DNA from: Advenella sp. S44
GTDB lineage: Bacteria > Pseudomonadota > Gammaproteobacteria > Burkholderiales > Burkholderiaceae_B
NCBI RefSeq assembly: GCF_002810445.1
Contig: NZ_NEXS01000006.1
Span: forward strand, 1 to 64,000
Direction of reading: 5' to 3'
DNA: 64,000 nt
The translations under genes were made by a program, and so were the position numbers. Numbering within the stretch: the stretch's first letter is position 1; each line of letters opens with the position of its first letter. The notes below the pieces were generated by a model. The model was not told the origin of the DNA, did no database searches, and saw only the letters and a list, made by a program, of their open reading frames with translations. Positions 1-8,253 of the stretch are shown piece by piece.

Positions 1-216
1 TATATTGATTATACGCAGCCCGGTTGCCCCTATCAAAACGCCTATATTGAGCGCTTCAATCGTACGTACCGCCAAGAGGTATTAGATTTATATCTTTTTA
101 CGTCGTTGAAGCAAGTTCAACACATCACGGAACACTGGACAACGATTTACAACACCGAAAGACCGCACGATTCACTCAATGACATGACACCCATTGACTA
201 TAAATTAACATTATAA
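1..216 (+). mobile_element. IS3-family transposase (OrfB), 3' end only
   Basis: The window opens inside an open reading frame whose 71 visible codons are the C-terminal part of an IS3-family DDE integrase. The stretch around residues 11-24 (NAYIERFNRTYRQE) carries the last catalytic glutamate of the DDE triad in its usual setting, and the tail N-T-E-R-P-H-D-S-L is the classic IS3 ending. It stops with TAA at 214-216. The rest of the insertion sequence lies before base 1, so neither its length nor its left inverted repeat can be judged. I cannot place its right inverted repeat with certainty; it should fall within about 80 bases after the stop. It borders the remains of an integrated element, a common place for IS insertion. 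Confidence 0.85.
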
Positions 217-445
217 ATTCTATGTGTGTGGTGTATTAAAGATGGGGTATTTACAGTCGGACTTGAACACAATTCTGTGTAATAGTGCAAGGAATACAAA
301 CATTAAAAACAATCCTGCTACAAACTAGGCCCCATTTTCACCTTTATTATCCATCTTTTTGGCTCCAGCTATTTTATGCGAGATTCATTGTCGTGCTAGC
401 TTTGCCAGCGCATAATTCGCTCATCCCTCTAAATAGGAGCCGGCA
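217..445. other. IS end and non-coding spacer
   Basis: AT-rich stretch between the transposase stop and the next plausible gene. It should contain the right end of the insertion sequence, but I see no terminal repeat that can be confirmed without the left end. No convincing gene is seen on either strand. Confidence 0.4.
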
Positions 446-607
446 ATGGATCATCAAGATAACCCCGACATGATGCAGCAGCTTTGGTATTTCTTCGAAC
501 TTATCGGCAATAAATTCAAGTCCGGCAATGAAATACCTGTTGAACGCATAACGATTACCAGAGAGGAATTTTTGAAGATATTCCCGGAATCCAAAGACAA
601 GATATGA
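446..607 (+). CDS. small hypothetical protein (53 aa)
   Basis: A 53-residue frame starting MDHQDNPDMMQQLWYFFELI and ending at TGA 605-607. An AGGAG-like ribosome binding site (AATAGGAGC, 431-439) sits seven bases before the ATG, which makes this a credible gene. It is acidic and hydrophilic, with no signal peptide or membrane segment, and I do not recognise the family. A terminator-like hairpin follows at 661-682. It lies just upstream of the broken HTH gene and integrase remnant, so it probably belonged to the same older integrated element. Confidence 0.5.
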   Translation: MDHQDNPDMMQQLWYFFELIGNKFKSGNEIPVERITITREEFLKIFPESKDKI

Positions 608-660
608 CTTTTCACCCCGACGACGTGCGGCGATTTCATGCGACGTCCCAGAAATACCTA

Positions 661-682
661 AACCTGCCGCTGGCAGGTTTTT
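661..682 (+). terminator. terminator-like hairpin after the 53-aa gene
   Basis: AACCTGCC and GGCAGGTT form a perfect 8-bp stem around a short loop, followed by a run of T. It reads rightwards and would end transcription of the small gene before it; the next ribosome binding site (GGAGG, 686-690) lies just after it. Confidence 0.6.
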
Positions 683-697
683 ATTGGAGGTTTCCAA

Positions 698-1031
698 ATG
701 CGAAAAGCTTTGACATTGCAGGAAATTGCAGAGCTTACCGGATTTTCTTACGAGACCATTTACTCCAGAAAAACGAAATGAACGCCTTTCGATTGACCGC
801 CACCAAAAATGGTCATTGGCGGATTTGCCTGAATCTGTTGAAAACCTGTACAAAAAGCGGAAAAATGTGACCTGCGTTGGATTGCAGGTTGACAATGTAG
901 GAAAACGACAATATCACTCTACAAATCCCCCGGATCCGCATATTGGCGGGTTTATCTCGTATCACCAAGCGGAAAAAGAGTTAGGCGCACTACTAAAAGG
1001 ACAGAAAAACGGCGTAAGAGTAGCACGATAA
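698..1031 (+). pseudogene. HTH DNA-binding protein, frameshifted
   Basis: After a strong GGAGG site, an ATG at 698 opens a frame starting MRKALTLQEIAELTGFSYET, a typical helix-turn-helix beginning of small AlpA/excisionase-type regulators. The frame stops at TGA 779-781, but the neighbouring frame continues from the same point to TAA 1029-1031 with a natural-looking C-terminal part (KWSLADLPESVENLYKKRKN, then GGFISYHQAEKELGALL). A single-base shift in the A-rich stretch near 768-778 joins the two halves. It directly precedes an integrase remnant, as such regulators often do. I call it a pseudogene. A programmed shift or a sequencing error would be the alternatives. Confidence 0.55.
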
Positions 1032-1975
1032 GCTAAAAGCGTCATTATGGGACCAAGAGCAGCTGGACGTTACCCCAGAATATTCGTTTGAAGAAGCTGC
1101 CCTCGAAATGCTAAAAAAATCAGAGGGTCAGCAAGACTATGCAGTAAAGCTCAGGCATGTCGAATACTGGAATGGTATTTTTGCAGGCCGCAGTATTAGC
1201 TCTTTAAAATCTGAGGAAGTGTTTAGGAACTTGCCGACCCACTGAATCGGCACAAAGTCCAAGAAACCGAGAAGGCTTAGCAATGCGACCAAGAATCGCT
1301 ATTTATCATCGATTCGTCGTATTTTCTCGGTAGCCGATGAAATTGGATGATTGGTTAAAGCGCCTAAGCTGTCTGCATTTGAGGAAAATAAGGTCAATAT
1401 ACGTTTGGTTGACAAAAACCGATGCGCGGATTCTGCTTTCCAATATCCAATTGGAATGGATGCACCAAGTATGCCGATTTGCACACACCGGCGCCCACGC
1501 CAACGAAATATTGTCACTGACTTGGGATAAGGTTGATATTGATCGAAAGTTGGCATGGGTAACCAATGATCTTGCCAAAAATGGCCGATCACGCCCTATG
1601 CCGTTGAACAGTGAAGCAATCGCCCTACTTCAGGAAAGAGAATCAGCCGGGACTGAGCATTGTTTCACGCGCGAAAGTGGCGTGCGTGTGACTCAAGTGG
1701 ATAAGCGCACGCTAGATCGCGCGGCCATTTTGTCGGGCATCAAACCGCTCAAGTTCCACGATTTGCGTCATACCTGGGCAAGTTGGCATGTCCAATCGGG
1801 CACGCCGCTGATGGTGCTCAAGGAATTAGGGGGATGGGAAACTATCGAGATGGTGCAGAAGTATGCCCATTTGGATGCTGGTCATTTGGCAAATTACGTC
1901 GATGCGACGGAATTTACGCCACACCAAGGACTCAGACAAAAAAATAGCCGCTTGACGGAGCGGCTAATTTATTGA
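1024..1975 (+). pseudogene. tyrosine recombinase (phage-type integrase), degraded
   Basis: The reading starts abruptly with HDKLKASLWDQEQLDV, which in intact relatives lies some 40 residues into the protein, so the N-terminal arm-binding part is missing. In-frame stops occur at 1243-1245 and 1348-1350; the second replaces a tryptophan codon. A one-base insertion near 1400 shifts the frame for the remaining catalytic domain. That domain keeps HDLRHTW (H-x-x-R) and the GGW...YAH region with the tyrosine nucleophile, but the first catalytic arginine in TGxRxxE is replaced by histidine (TGAHANE). The enzyme is therefore dead several times over. Its 3' end lies 16 bases from the tRNA-like repeat at 1991, the expected place for an integrase of an element that used this same tRNA site. 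Confidence 0.85.
1941..1965 (-). terminator. tRNA-downstream terminator copy (left)
   Basis: AGCCGCT (1946-1952) and AGCGGCT (1959-1965) form a 7-bp stem. Read on the minus strand it is followed by a T-tract (A-run at 1938-1944). The matching hairpin lies at the same distance beyond the intact tRNA at 10821-10840. It overlaps the last codons of the integrase remnant. Confidence 0.6.
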
Positions 1976-1990
1976 TTTTAAAAACTTACT

Positions 1991-2037
1991 TTGGTCCCCC
2001 CGACTGGACTCGAACCAGTGACCAAAGGATTATGAGT
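1991..2037 (-). repeat. attachment-site direct repeat (partial tRNA copy)
   Basis: This 47-bp stretch matches 10868-10914, the part of the intact tRNA running from the anticodon loop to the CCA end, with two differences (2003 and 2019). Those two bases pair with each other in the T-stem, so an A-U pair replaces a G-C pair and the fold is kept. It is the far-end attachment site of the element that ends at the tRNA. Confidence 0.9.
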
Positions 2038-2295
2038 TACCTGTATAGGGTATTTAGGCAGCAATGCTTACATATGCGTCGCCATATTAAACTATAATAA
2101 TCAATATCTTATGGTTAAACATCACTATATTCAGAAATGCTCAACAATGGCTGTACTGCTTACAACTGCGCTTACATGAAATTTGAAAGCTCTGTTGCTG
2201 GGCTTGCCGGGCATACCGGTGACGATAACCACGGTGACCCCAGGTACACATGCGCCAACGATCATATGCATATTTTTCAGAGAGGAATTACGTAA
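2038..2295. promoter_or_regulatory. integrase upstream region
   Basis: AT-rich non-coding stretch inside the element, between the left attachment repeat and the integrase. It begins with CTGTATAGGGTAT (2041-2053), which recurs exactly at 5941-5953 beyond the primase-like gene. The integrase ribosome binding site GAGAGGAA lies at 2280-2287. I see no gene in it. Confidence 0.4.
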
Positions 2296-3549
2296 ATGGG
2301 AACGCTCAAAGCCCTTACAAAACAGGCAATCGAGGCTTTACCCGTACCAGCATCAGGACAACAGTTTTATTGGTATGCCGATCCGAAAGGTTTAGCCGTT
2401 AGGGTCACAACCAACGGCTCCAAGAGTTTCATCGTTCAAGGTCGCGTCAATGGCAAGACCTGTAGATATACTATCGGCCCCTGCAATCTACTCGATGCCA
2501 GAGAAGCACAAAAGCGAGCACGGAATAGACTATCTGAAATGTACGATGGGTTGAATCCGCAGGTTGAACGCAAACGTCGACAAGCACAGGGCATCACTCT
2601 TCAAGAAGTGATGAAAGACTATATTGAAAATAAACGGACTAAACATGGTCCGTTGCGCCCCAGCAGCAAAGCCGACATTATCAAATGCGTTACCAAGACA
2701 CTGTCTGATTGGGCTGATAAACCTGTGGCTAATATCACGCGGGACGCATGCGTAAAGCGGTTTCGTTTACTATCAGCCACCGCGCCAATAACTGCTAACC
2801 AGACCTTTCGTAACTTGCGGGCACTGTGCAATTGGGCTCGTGAATCAAATGTTGCGGCAGATGGCAGTTACCCTATTCTTCCGATTAACCCGGTAGTCCA
2901 AGCCTTCAAGAGCGTTCAATGGAACAAGGAAGAATCCAAGGAAGAATTTATACCGCTAAATAAAATCGGGAAAGTGTGGGAACTACTCTCTGAGCGCACC
3001 AATACTGAGCGCTATATCCCCGCTGACAATGCCGCAGCTCACCTAGTGATGTTTCTTATATTGACCGGTGCTCGTATTGGAGAAGGATCAGCACTGCGAT
3101 GGTCAGAGGTCCATTTGGATAGCGAACTGCCCTACTTTGTATTGACGGAAACGAAGAACCATAATGTGGTCACCATTCCCATGAGCACGCAGTTAAAAGC
3201 GCTGCTTGATGCCCGTCTTGCTTGTCGTGGAAAAAATGACGAATATGTATTCCCCTCCCGTGCTGGGTCAAAGGTTCCCCACATGCAAGATGCCCGTGGC
3301 ACCATGCGGCAGGTCAGTGAGATTGCAGGCATGCACCTTCACAACCATGATTTAAGGCGAACCTTTATTGCCATCTGTTTAGAATGCAAAATTGAATTAT
3401 GGAAGGCTGAAATATTAACGAATCACCTCCCTGCCACTGTTACCCTTAAGCACTACACACAGACTCGCGACCTCCGATATTTGCTGCCCGAAGTGCAAAA
3501 TGTAGCGGATTGGATCAGCGCTCAGGCTAAAGAGGAAATCAAAAGTTGA
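2296..3549 (+). CDS. int: site-specific tyrosine recombinase (integrase, P4 type)
   Basis: This 417-residue integrase would insert and excise the surrounding element at the tRNA. Residues 1-95 form a DUF4102-type arm-binding domain (KGLAVRVTTNGSKSFIVQGR, then DAREAQKRARNRL), followed by a core-binding domain and the catalytic domain. The catalytic set is complete: R260 (TGARIGE), H351 and R354 (HDLRR), H377 and nucleophile Y387 (KHYTQT). A good Shine-Dalgarno GAGAGGAA precedes the ATG. The gene reads inward from the left attachment repeat, 258 bases away, so integrase and attachment site are at the end far from the tRNA. Unlike the neighbouring recombinase remnant it shows no damage. Confidence 0.93.
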   Translation: MGTLKALTKQAIEALPVPASGQQFYWYADPKGLAVRVTTNGSKSFIVQGRVNGKTCRYTIGPCNLLDAREAQKRARNRLSEMYDGLNPQVERKRRQAQGITLQEVMKDYIENKRTKHGPLRPSSKADIIKCVTKTLSDWADKPVANITRDACVKRFRLLSATAPITANQTFRNLRALCNWARESNVAADGSYPILPINPVVQAFKSVQWNKEESKEEFIPLNKIGKVWELLSERTNTERYIPADNAAAHLVMFLILTGARIGEGSALRWSEVHLDSELPYFVLTETKNHNVVTIPMSTQLKALLDARLACRGKNDEYVFPSRAGSKVPHMQDARGTMRQVSEIAGMHLHNHDLRRTFIAICLECKIELWKAEILTNHLPATVTLKHYTQTRDLRYLLPEVQNVADWISAQAKEEIKS

Positions 3550-3805
3550 TCCAACTGTTGTCTATACCCGTATTTCTTGGTATGCTTTTTATTCCAAACA
3601 AATAGGAGCCTTTCTGGTTGCCTATCTTGCGCCGCACTGGGGCGCACCCACGAGGAAAATACCAGAGACAGAGCCGGTACAGCAAGGGTGAAAATCCCCC
3701 AGGACCCGGACATAGGCCGCTTCTCGTCTGGCCTAATGACAATAAAAATAAACGACATCCATATTCATCTTGCATCTAATGCGAGACTAATGAGGATCAC
3801 TCATA
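3550..3805. other. non-coding spacer before the HTH gene
   Basis: About 250 bases with no convincing gene. A short GC-rich inverted motif near 3631-3646 (GCGCCGCACTGGGGCGC) and several small hairpin-forming segments might belong to a leader or small RNA, but nothing can be named. The HTH gene's promoter should be here. Confidence 0.3.
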
Positions 3806-4021
3806 ATGTCAAACCTGTCAACACTCACCCCTTCCGACCGTATCAATCGCCGTCAAGCTGCCGAATATCTCGGTGTCTCAATCAATACCCTTACCTGCTG
3901 GGCAAGCGAACGCAAAGGTCCTGCTTTCTATAAGCCCGGTAAGCAGTGCATGTATAAGATTGCCGATCTGGATCAGTTCCTGGAATCGCGGCGTATTTCG
4001 TTCGAACAGGTTCCCCTGTAG
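3806..4021 (+). CDS. AlpA-like helix-turn-helix protein
   Basis: A 71-residue protein that is almost entirely a MerR/excisionase-type winged helix: INRRQAAEYLGVSINTLTCW at residues 12-31, then FYKPGKQCMYKIADLDQFLE. In P4-like satellites and integrative elements such proteins (AlpA, Vis) activate the integrase promoter or act as excision factor. Its place just after the integrase and before the primase-like gene fits that role. The start is supported by a GAGGA-like site in TGAGGATCACTCATAATG. The function is inferred from the fold and position. A direct role in excision is equally possible. Confidence 0.8.
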   Translation: MSNLSTLTPSDRINRRQAAEYLGVSINTLTCWASERKGPAFYKPGKQCMYKIADLDQFLESRRISFEQVPL

Positions 4022-4107
4022 ACCGTGTTCGCTCCGCAAATAATCCAAGCACATCACGTACTTAGCTATTTCGCCTACGTGCCATGTATCAGCCTTGTAA
4101 GCCCATC

Positions 4108-4138
4108 CAAAAAAAAGCCCCGACATAAGCCGGGGCAA
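4108..4138. terminator. bidirectional-looking terminator
   Basis: GCCCCG and CGGGGC form a stem around ACATAAGC, with an A8 run on its left side. On the minus strand this reads as a hairpin followed by T8; on the plus strand it could still attenuate transcription before the primase-like gene, whose proposed ATG lies three bases on. Confidence 0.55.
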
Positions 4139-4140
4139 GA

Positions 4141-5871
4141 ATGAGCAACCACATTCAGGACAGAAATATGATTGAACCCAGTGTACCGCATGGGACAGAA
4201 CCCTTGCACCAGTTAGATAGTGAACATACTGACCGAAATACATTACCGCCGATACAGGCCACGCAAGGTAGCGATCAATACCTACACGACACCGACAGCA
4301 CAAATGCGGCCCCTGTCGCCCCACAGCCCGAGCATATTGCGAGCGCCCCTGAATGGGTAAAGGAACGCAGCGATACCTCAGCACCTGAATCAGATAATGA
4401 ATGGCTGGAATATAAAATCACCAGCATCCCTCCCCCCGACCTTAGCGGTATTTACTTGAAGGCTGAGCGAATGATACTGCAACAGCAAGCCAACCAATCA
4501 GCTAACAAAAAAAATAGTACGGAGATACCTCTATCGGTAACCACAGCACCTAATGAATCATCGATCCAGTGGCCGCCCGGACAAACCGGTAGATTAGCAA
4601 AATTCCTTTTCGAGAATAGCTATTCGCCAGTGCCGGAGGTAGCGATTACCGCTGCACTGGGCTTGCTTGCTGGCGTATGCGGTCGCGCATATCGTACCTA
4701 CACAGGTAAAGACCTGGCACTCTATTTAATCCTTGTCGCACGTAGCGGCATCGGGAAGGACGGTATACACGAAGGCATTCCCGATCTGATAGAACTTTCA
4801 GGAATACCCGCAGCGAAATATTTTGTGCGAGGTACAGATTATGTAAGTGGAGAGGCACTGCACAAGGAGCTTCTAACGGCTCCGGGGTTCCTGAATCTGC
4901 TGGGAGAGTTTGGGCGCAAACTAAAACGCATGGCAAACCCATCCGATACCCCTATGCAACAGCTACGAACGCTCATAACAAATGCGTTTGGAAAACGGTA
5001 TCTTGAAGGCAAGGTATACAGCAATTCCGAAAAGAATGTACTTGGAGTGGATTGGCCTGCGCTGTCCCTCCTAGGCGAAACAACTCCCGGGTCGTTCCTG
5101 GAATGCTTAACACCTGACATGATGGCAGACGGCTTTATGTCCCGCTTCCTTGTCGTCTCATATGACGGCGGCAGACCGATGCCGAATCCGAGTCGGTCAA
5201 CATCCCTATCGAATGAAGATTTAGACTCATGGAGGGCGTTAGTATATCAAGCAGTAAAATATCAAAGCCCAATCAACACGCCTCCTCCCTGCATTGTATG
5301 TGCGTCAGACGATGCACGTGAAAAGCTAGATTCCTTTGAACGCGATTGCATTGAAAATCTGAACGCAACCGAAGACGAATTTGAACGGCAGGTTTGGAGT
5401 CGTGCCCATCTGAAAGCGATGAAAGTGGCTTGCATCCTGGCCGTGTCTGATACTTATTTGCACCCAAAAATTGGAATCGAGCATGTTGCTTGGGCTCTGA
5501 ATTTGATTCGGCAAGACATTGAGGTCTTTCGGTCTCGCAATCAGAGCGGCGATGTTGGTATTAGTGATGACACTCGTGAACGTAAACTTGTCACATTCAT
5601 GAGGGACTATATACGGCAGCCCCCTCCCCCTAGCTACAAAATTCCTTCAGGAATGAGGGAAGCCTGTATTGTCCCACGCGGTTATCTACAAACGAAAACA
5701 TCATCCCTCCCGGCCTTTGCTAACCACAAGCTTGGTGCAAAACGCGCTATGGACGATGCGCTGCACAGCATGCGAGACAACGGTTTCATTATGGAAGTAA
5801 AGAATACCGTGCTTTCTGAAAATTATAATTTCCACGGCAAGGCATACCGAATCTTGAAGCTACCGGACTGA
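4141..5871 (+). CDS. DUF3987 primase/helicase-like protein
   Basis: A 576-residue protein. The first 140 residues are low-complexity and acidic. From about residue 145 it matches the DUF3987 layout (VPEVAITAALGLLAGVCGRAYRT, then YLILVARSGIGKDGI). ARSGIGKD (200-207) is a P-loop-like motif. DUF3987 proteins occur in prophages, satellites and plasmids and are thought to act in replication, often taking the place of a primase-helicase. Here it is followed by a repeat-rich non-coding region, as expected for a replication protein next to its origin. The start is uncertain: no clear ribosome binding site precedes 4141, and ATG 4168, preceded by AGGACAG, is a good alternative. The replication role is inferred. 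Confidence 0.75.
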   Translation: MSNHIQDRNMIEPSVPHGTEPLHQLDSEHTDRNTLPPIQATQGSDQYLHDTDSTNAAPVAPQPEHIASAPEWVKERSDTSAPESDNEWLEYKITSIPPPDLSGIYLKAERMILQQQANQSANKKNSTEIPLSVTTAPNESSIQWPPGQTGRLAKFLFENSYSPVPEVAITAALGLLAGVCGRAYRTYTGKDLALYLILVARSGIGKDGIHEGIPDLIELSGIPAAKYFVRGTDYVSGEALHKELLTAPGFLNLLGEFGRKLKRMANPSDTPMQQLRTLITNAFGKRYLEGKVYSNSEKNVLGVDWPALSLLGETTPGSFLECLTPDMMADGFMSRFLVVSYDGGRPMPNPSRSTSLSNEDLDSWRALVYQAVKYQSPINTPPPCIVCASDDAREKLDSFERDCIENLNATEDEFERQVWSRAHLKAMKVACILAVSDTYLHPKIGIEHVAWALNLIRQDIEVFRSRNQSGDVGISDDTRERKLVTFMRDYIRQPPPPSYKIPSGMREACIVPRGYLQTKTSSLPAFANHKLGAKRAMDDALHSMRDNGFIMEVKNTVLSENYNFHGKAYRILKLPD

Positions 5872-6463
5872 ATTGATTGAACTGTACGGTCTTATAGTTT
5901 AGAAGCCGTTCTTTATGTGAATCGGCCCCAAACGCTTATGCTGTATAGGGTATATGTAAAAGTTAAGAAATTAAGAAATTAATATACACCCTACAATATC
6001 TGTATATGTATGACCAGCCGTTTACGTTACAAGCAAGATTTTATATATATGGAGGGGTGGTGCTTAATTTCTTAATTCATTATTCCATCAGTTCATTCTG
6101 CGCTGCCAAATGACTACGTGCGATAGATAAACCAGAGGTGAATAATGTTTAGTATCGGGCGGGTGCGTTGTTGGTGGGGTGCGTTGTCGGTGCGTTGTGC
6201 TGGAATGCGCACCCCACCGGCCGCAATCAGTACCGAGTCAATAGGCAGGTAGCACCGGCATTTAAAAATCGCACACAGCTGGCGCTATCGGTTGCGCAGT
6301 ATTCAGTAAACAACCGTGTGGTCCTCACTGCCAGAATCCTGAACAAATAAGTATGAACTACCTGTTCAGCGGACGTATGTAATTGATCAAATTGCGGAAT
6401 TTGCTTGTTTTTCCCATAATGCAAGCAGTATGTAACTAACAAGTCAACTTTGGAGATAAAGCA
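5872..6463. other. AT-rich repeat region, possible element origin
   Basis: Nearly 600 bases with no convincing gene. It holds CTGTATAGGGTAT (5941-5953, identical to 2041-2053), a TTAAGAAATTAAGAAATTAA stretch near 5963-5982 mirrored by TTAATTTCTTAATT near 6063, and three copies of GGTGCGTTG (6162-6170, 6178-6186, 6189-6197). An 11-bp perfect inverted repeat, GGTGGGGTGCG (6173-6183) and CGCACCCCACC (6208-6218), spans the last two copies. Directly repeated 9-mers plus an AT-rich block next to a replication-type gene resemble an iteron origin. A 60-codon frame at 6168-6350 lies across the repeats and looks accidental. Confidence 0.45.
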
Positions 6464-7168
6464 ATGTCCCTTGAAATCAATACCGCCGTCAGCCCCTCAT
6501 TCCATCCAGAAAACGTTAAGAAGATTGACGGATACAACGAAACCAGCGCTCCCTATTTGGGTCCAGCAGAAGAGTTGATGCAAGACACCTATAACACCCT
6601 CGGCAAGCTGCACGAAGCTCGCAAGGTAGCATCAAAGAACCCAACATGGAACGAACAACAGCAAATCCTTCACGTCAGCGATACTGCACTTTCGCAGCAG
6701 CTTCGTCTTACCAAAAAATTCGATAGCGCGGTCGCCACGATGGACAAGCAGATCAAGAGCATGGACGAGATGCTCACTTCACCTTTAGTGCAGAAAGCAG
6801 GCACGGGGAATTTGAACACAGAGATTCGCAAGCATGTGGCAAGCATGGATATTAATGGTCGTTATAAATTCTTGCGACAAGCAATTGACAAGAATGACGT
6901 AACGACCCTTACCGCTCTGCTCGGTGCGCCCTCATACCTAAGCGGCATGTCTGATACCGAGCATTCAATTTATACCCGTCAATATCATGAAATGGTAAGC
7001 CCCGATACTGCCCAGCGGTTAAAAGCCCTTCGTAATGCTAAAGACTACCTCGAAAAACGTGGCTCCGCTCTTTTATTGGAGATTGAAAAAGCAATGGGAT
7101 CAAACTGGAGACAGGTAGCTTCAATTCGAGAGGCGCATTCAAAAGCAACACAAGCGCTCAACCTGTGA
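6464..7168 (+). CDS. hypothetical phage-like protein (234 aa)
   Basis: A 234-residue soluble protein, largely helical by composition, with long charged stretches that could form coiled coils (residues 40-110 and 170-225). It has no signal peptide or membrane segment. A good GGAG site lies in TTGGAGATAAAGCAATG. I do not recognise the family. Its place after the putative origin and before a DUF5681-containing gene suggests a structural or packaging-related protein of a phage satellite, but this is position-based only. Confidence 0.65.
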   Translation: MSLEINTAVSPSFHPENVKKIDGYNETSAPYLGPAEELMQDTYNTLGKLHEARKVASKNPTWNEQQQILHVSDTALSQQLRLTKKFDSAVATMDKQIKSMDEMLTSPLVQKAGTGNLNTEIRKHVASMDINGRYKFLRQAIDKNDVTTLTALLGAPSYLSGMSDTEHSIYTRQYHEMVSPDTAQRLKALRNAKDYLEKRGSALLLEIEKAMGSNWRQVASIREAHSKATQALNL

Positions 7169-7202
7169 TCGCACAAAGACAGACACTTATCACAAGGACG
7201 AC

Positions 7203-7691
7203 ATGACCAGCACGAAGCCAAAACCTCCCAATAACGACCTCGTACAGCCGGAGTGGTTGAAGAATTTCAAACCAGTTCCCGTCACCGGCAATGAGCAGTG
7301 GCAAAAGGGTATGCGGTCGCCGAACCCAAAAGGTAGGCCCAAAGGCGTTATCGACAAGCGCGCCAGACTCGCATATCGAATGATGGAAAACGCTGGTGGC
7401 ATTGTAGATAAGATGGTGGAGCAGGCACTGGAAGGTGACGCGCAAGCGGCGGCGCTGATCCTGACCCGTGTAATGCCTGCCCTGCGTGCGCAGACTGAAC
7501 GGGTTGAATTTAATCTGAACGTAGCAGCACCCATTGCGAAACAGGTAGAGCAGGTACTGGATGCTATTTCCCGTGGATTAATCGCCTCAGATGTAGCAAA
7601 GCAGATTATCGACGCGATTGGCACATTGGGGCAAATTCGATCCACTGAAGAACTTGAAGCCCGTATTGCGGCATTGGAAAACAAGGAATAA
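7203..7691 (+). CDS. DUF5681-containing protein
   Basis: A 162-residue protein whose N-terminal part contains GNEQWQKGMRSPNPKGRPKG, the basic glycine/proline/arginine motif of DUF5681. This domain is common in phage and island proteins encoded near terminase genes. The rest is helical and ends in a heptad-like IRSTEELEARIAALENKE. The ribosome binding site AAGGA lies seven bases before the ATG. It heads a run of four closely packed genes. A small-terminase-like or DNA-binding role is possible but not shown. Confidence 0.7.
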   Translation: MTSTKPKPPNNDLVQPEWLKNFKPVPVTGNEQWQKGMRSPNPKGRPKGVIDKRARLAYRMMENAGGIVDKMVEQALEGDAQAAALILTRVMPALRAQTERVEFNLNVAAPIAKQVEQVLDAISRGLIASDVAKQIIDAIGTLGQIRSTEELEARIAALENKE

Positions 7692-7693
7692 TT

Positions 7694-8083
7694 ATGATTA
7701 ACGTGTGGTCAAAAAACAAAACGAACCGTGTGACACTATTTGAAGCACAACCGACCGATAGTGTGGTTATGGTACAGGTGGACGATGACCGGTCGTATAT
7801 GCATATCTCACAACACGCTGACGCTATTAAAGAAGCGTTGCAAATCGCCGATCAAAGAACGAGACACCAGATAAACGTCATACCCTTAGACGTAGACCGC
7901 TTTATAGAATTAAAAACGGGCAAGCCAGCAAAAGATTTCCAATTGTCCCTGACGCCTGATGAGCGCGAAGAGCTGCGACTTTTGGCTATTGATGCATGCA
8001 AGGACGTGCTTAAGAATTGCCCGGACCAAGACCTGCGAGTTAAAGCGGCAAACACTCTTATTGAACTTGGAGTTTTCCAATGA
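7694..8083 (+). CDS. hypothetical protein (129 aa)
   Basis: A 129-residue acidic protein starting two bases after the previous stop, with GGAA as ribosome binding site. No recognised domain; the C-terminal third (LTPDEREELRLLAIDACKDV and following) looks helical. Its stop overlaps the next start (ATGA, 8080-8083), so the two are probably translated together. Confidence 0.65.
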   Translation: MINVWSKNKTNRVTLFEAQPTDSVVMVQVDDDRSYMHISQHADAIKEALQIADQRTRHQINVIPLDVDRFIELKTGKPAKDFQLSLTPDEREELRLLAIDACKDVLKNCPDQDLRVKAANTLIELGVFQ

Positions 8084-8253
8084 ACGAAGATATTAAAAAC
8101 GCCCTTACCGAATCTGATCGTAAAGCGTTAGTACAACGGCATTTTGACGTAGCGTATGAACAACTGATTATGCGCGAACTAAATTTTTTAGCCGCCCTGG
8201 AGCTTGGACAACGACTGACAGCGCTGGACAGCGCTGGACAGCACAGAGCATGA
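8080..8253 (+). CDS. small hypothetical protein (57 aa)
   Basis: A 57-residue frame opening with MNEDIKNALTESDRKALVQR. It overlaps the previous gene by four bases and the next one by four (ATGA at 8250-8253). This double translational coupling is the main evidence that it is real. The 3' end contains the tandem decamer GACAGCGCTG. Family unknown. Confidence 0.6.
   Translation: MNEDIKNALTESDRKALVQRHFDVAYEQLIMRELNFLAALELGQRLTALDSAGQHRA
8217..8242 (+). repeat. tandem decamer GACAGCGCTG, 2.6 copies
   Basis: Two exact copies (8217-8226, 8227-8236) and six bases of a third, inside the 57-aa gene's end. Ten is not a multiple of three, so a copy-number change would shift the end of that protein and uncouple the next gene. 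Confidence 0.8.

Noticed and set aside
374-895. 173-codon minus-strand frame across the small genes at the left end
   Set aside because: It is antisense to a small gene with a clear ribosome binding site and to the HTH gene, has no protein-like domain, and crosses a terminator hairpin.
1991-2037. A second tRNA gene
   Set aside because: Only the part from the anticodon loop to the 3' end is present; the D-arm and 5' acceptor strand are absent, so it is an attachment-site copy.
6168-6350. 60-codon frame in the possible origin
   Set aside because: It overlaps the direct and inverted repeats and has no credible start signal.
7203-7691. Phage terminase small subunit
   Set aside because: Only the DUF5681 motif is visible; no large terminase gene follows, so the name would be unsupported.
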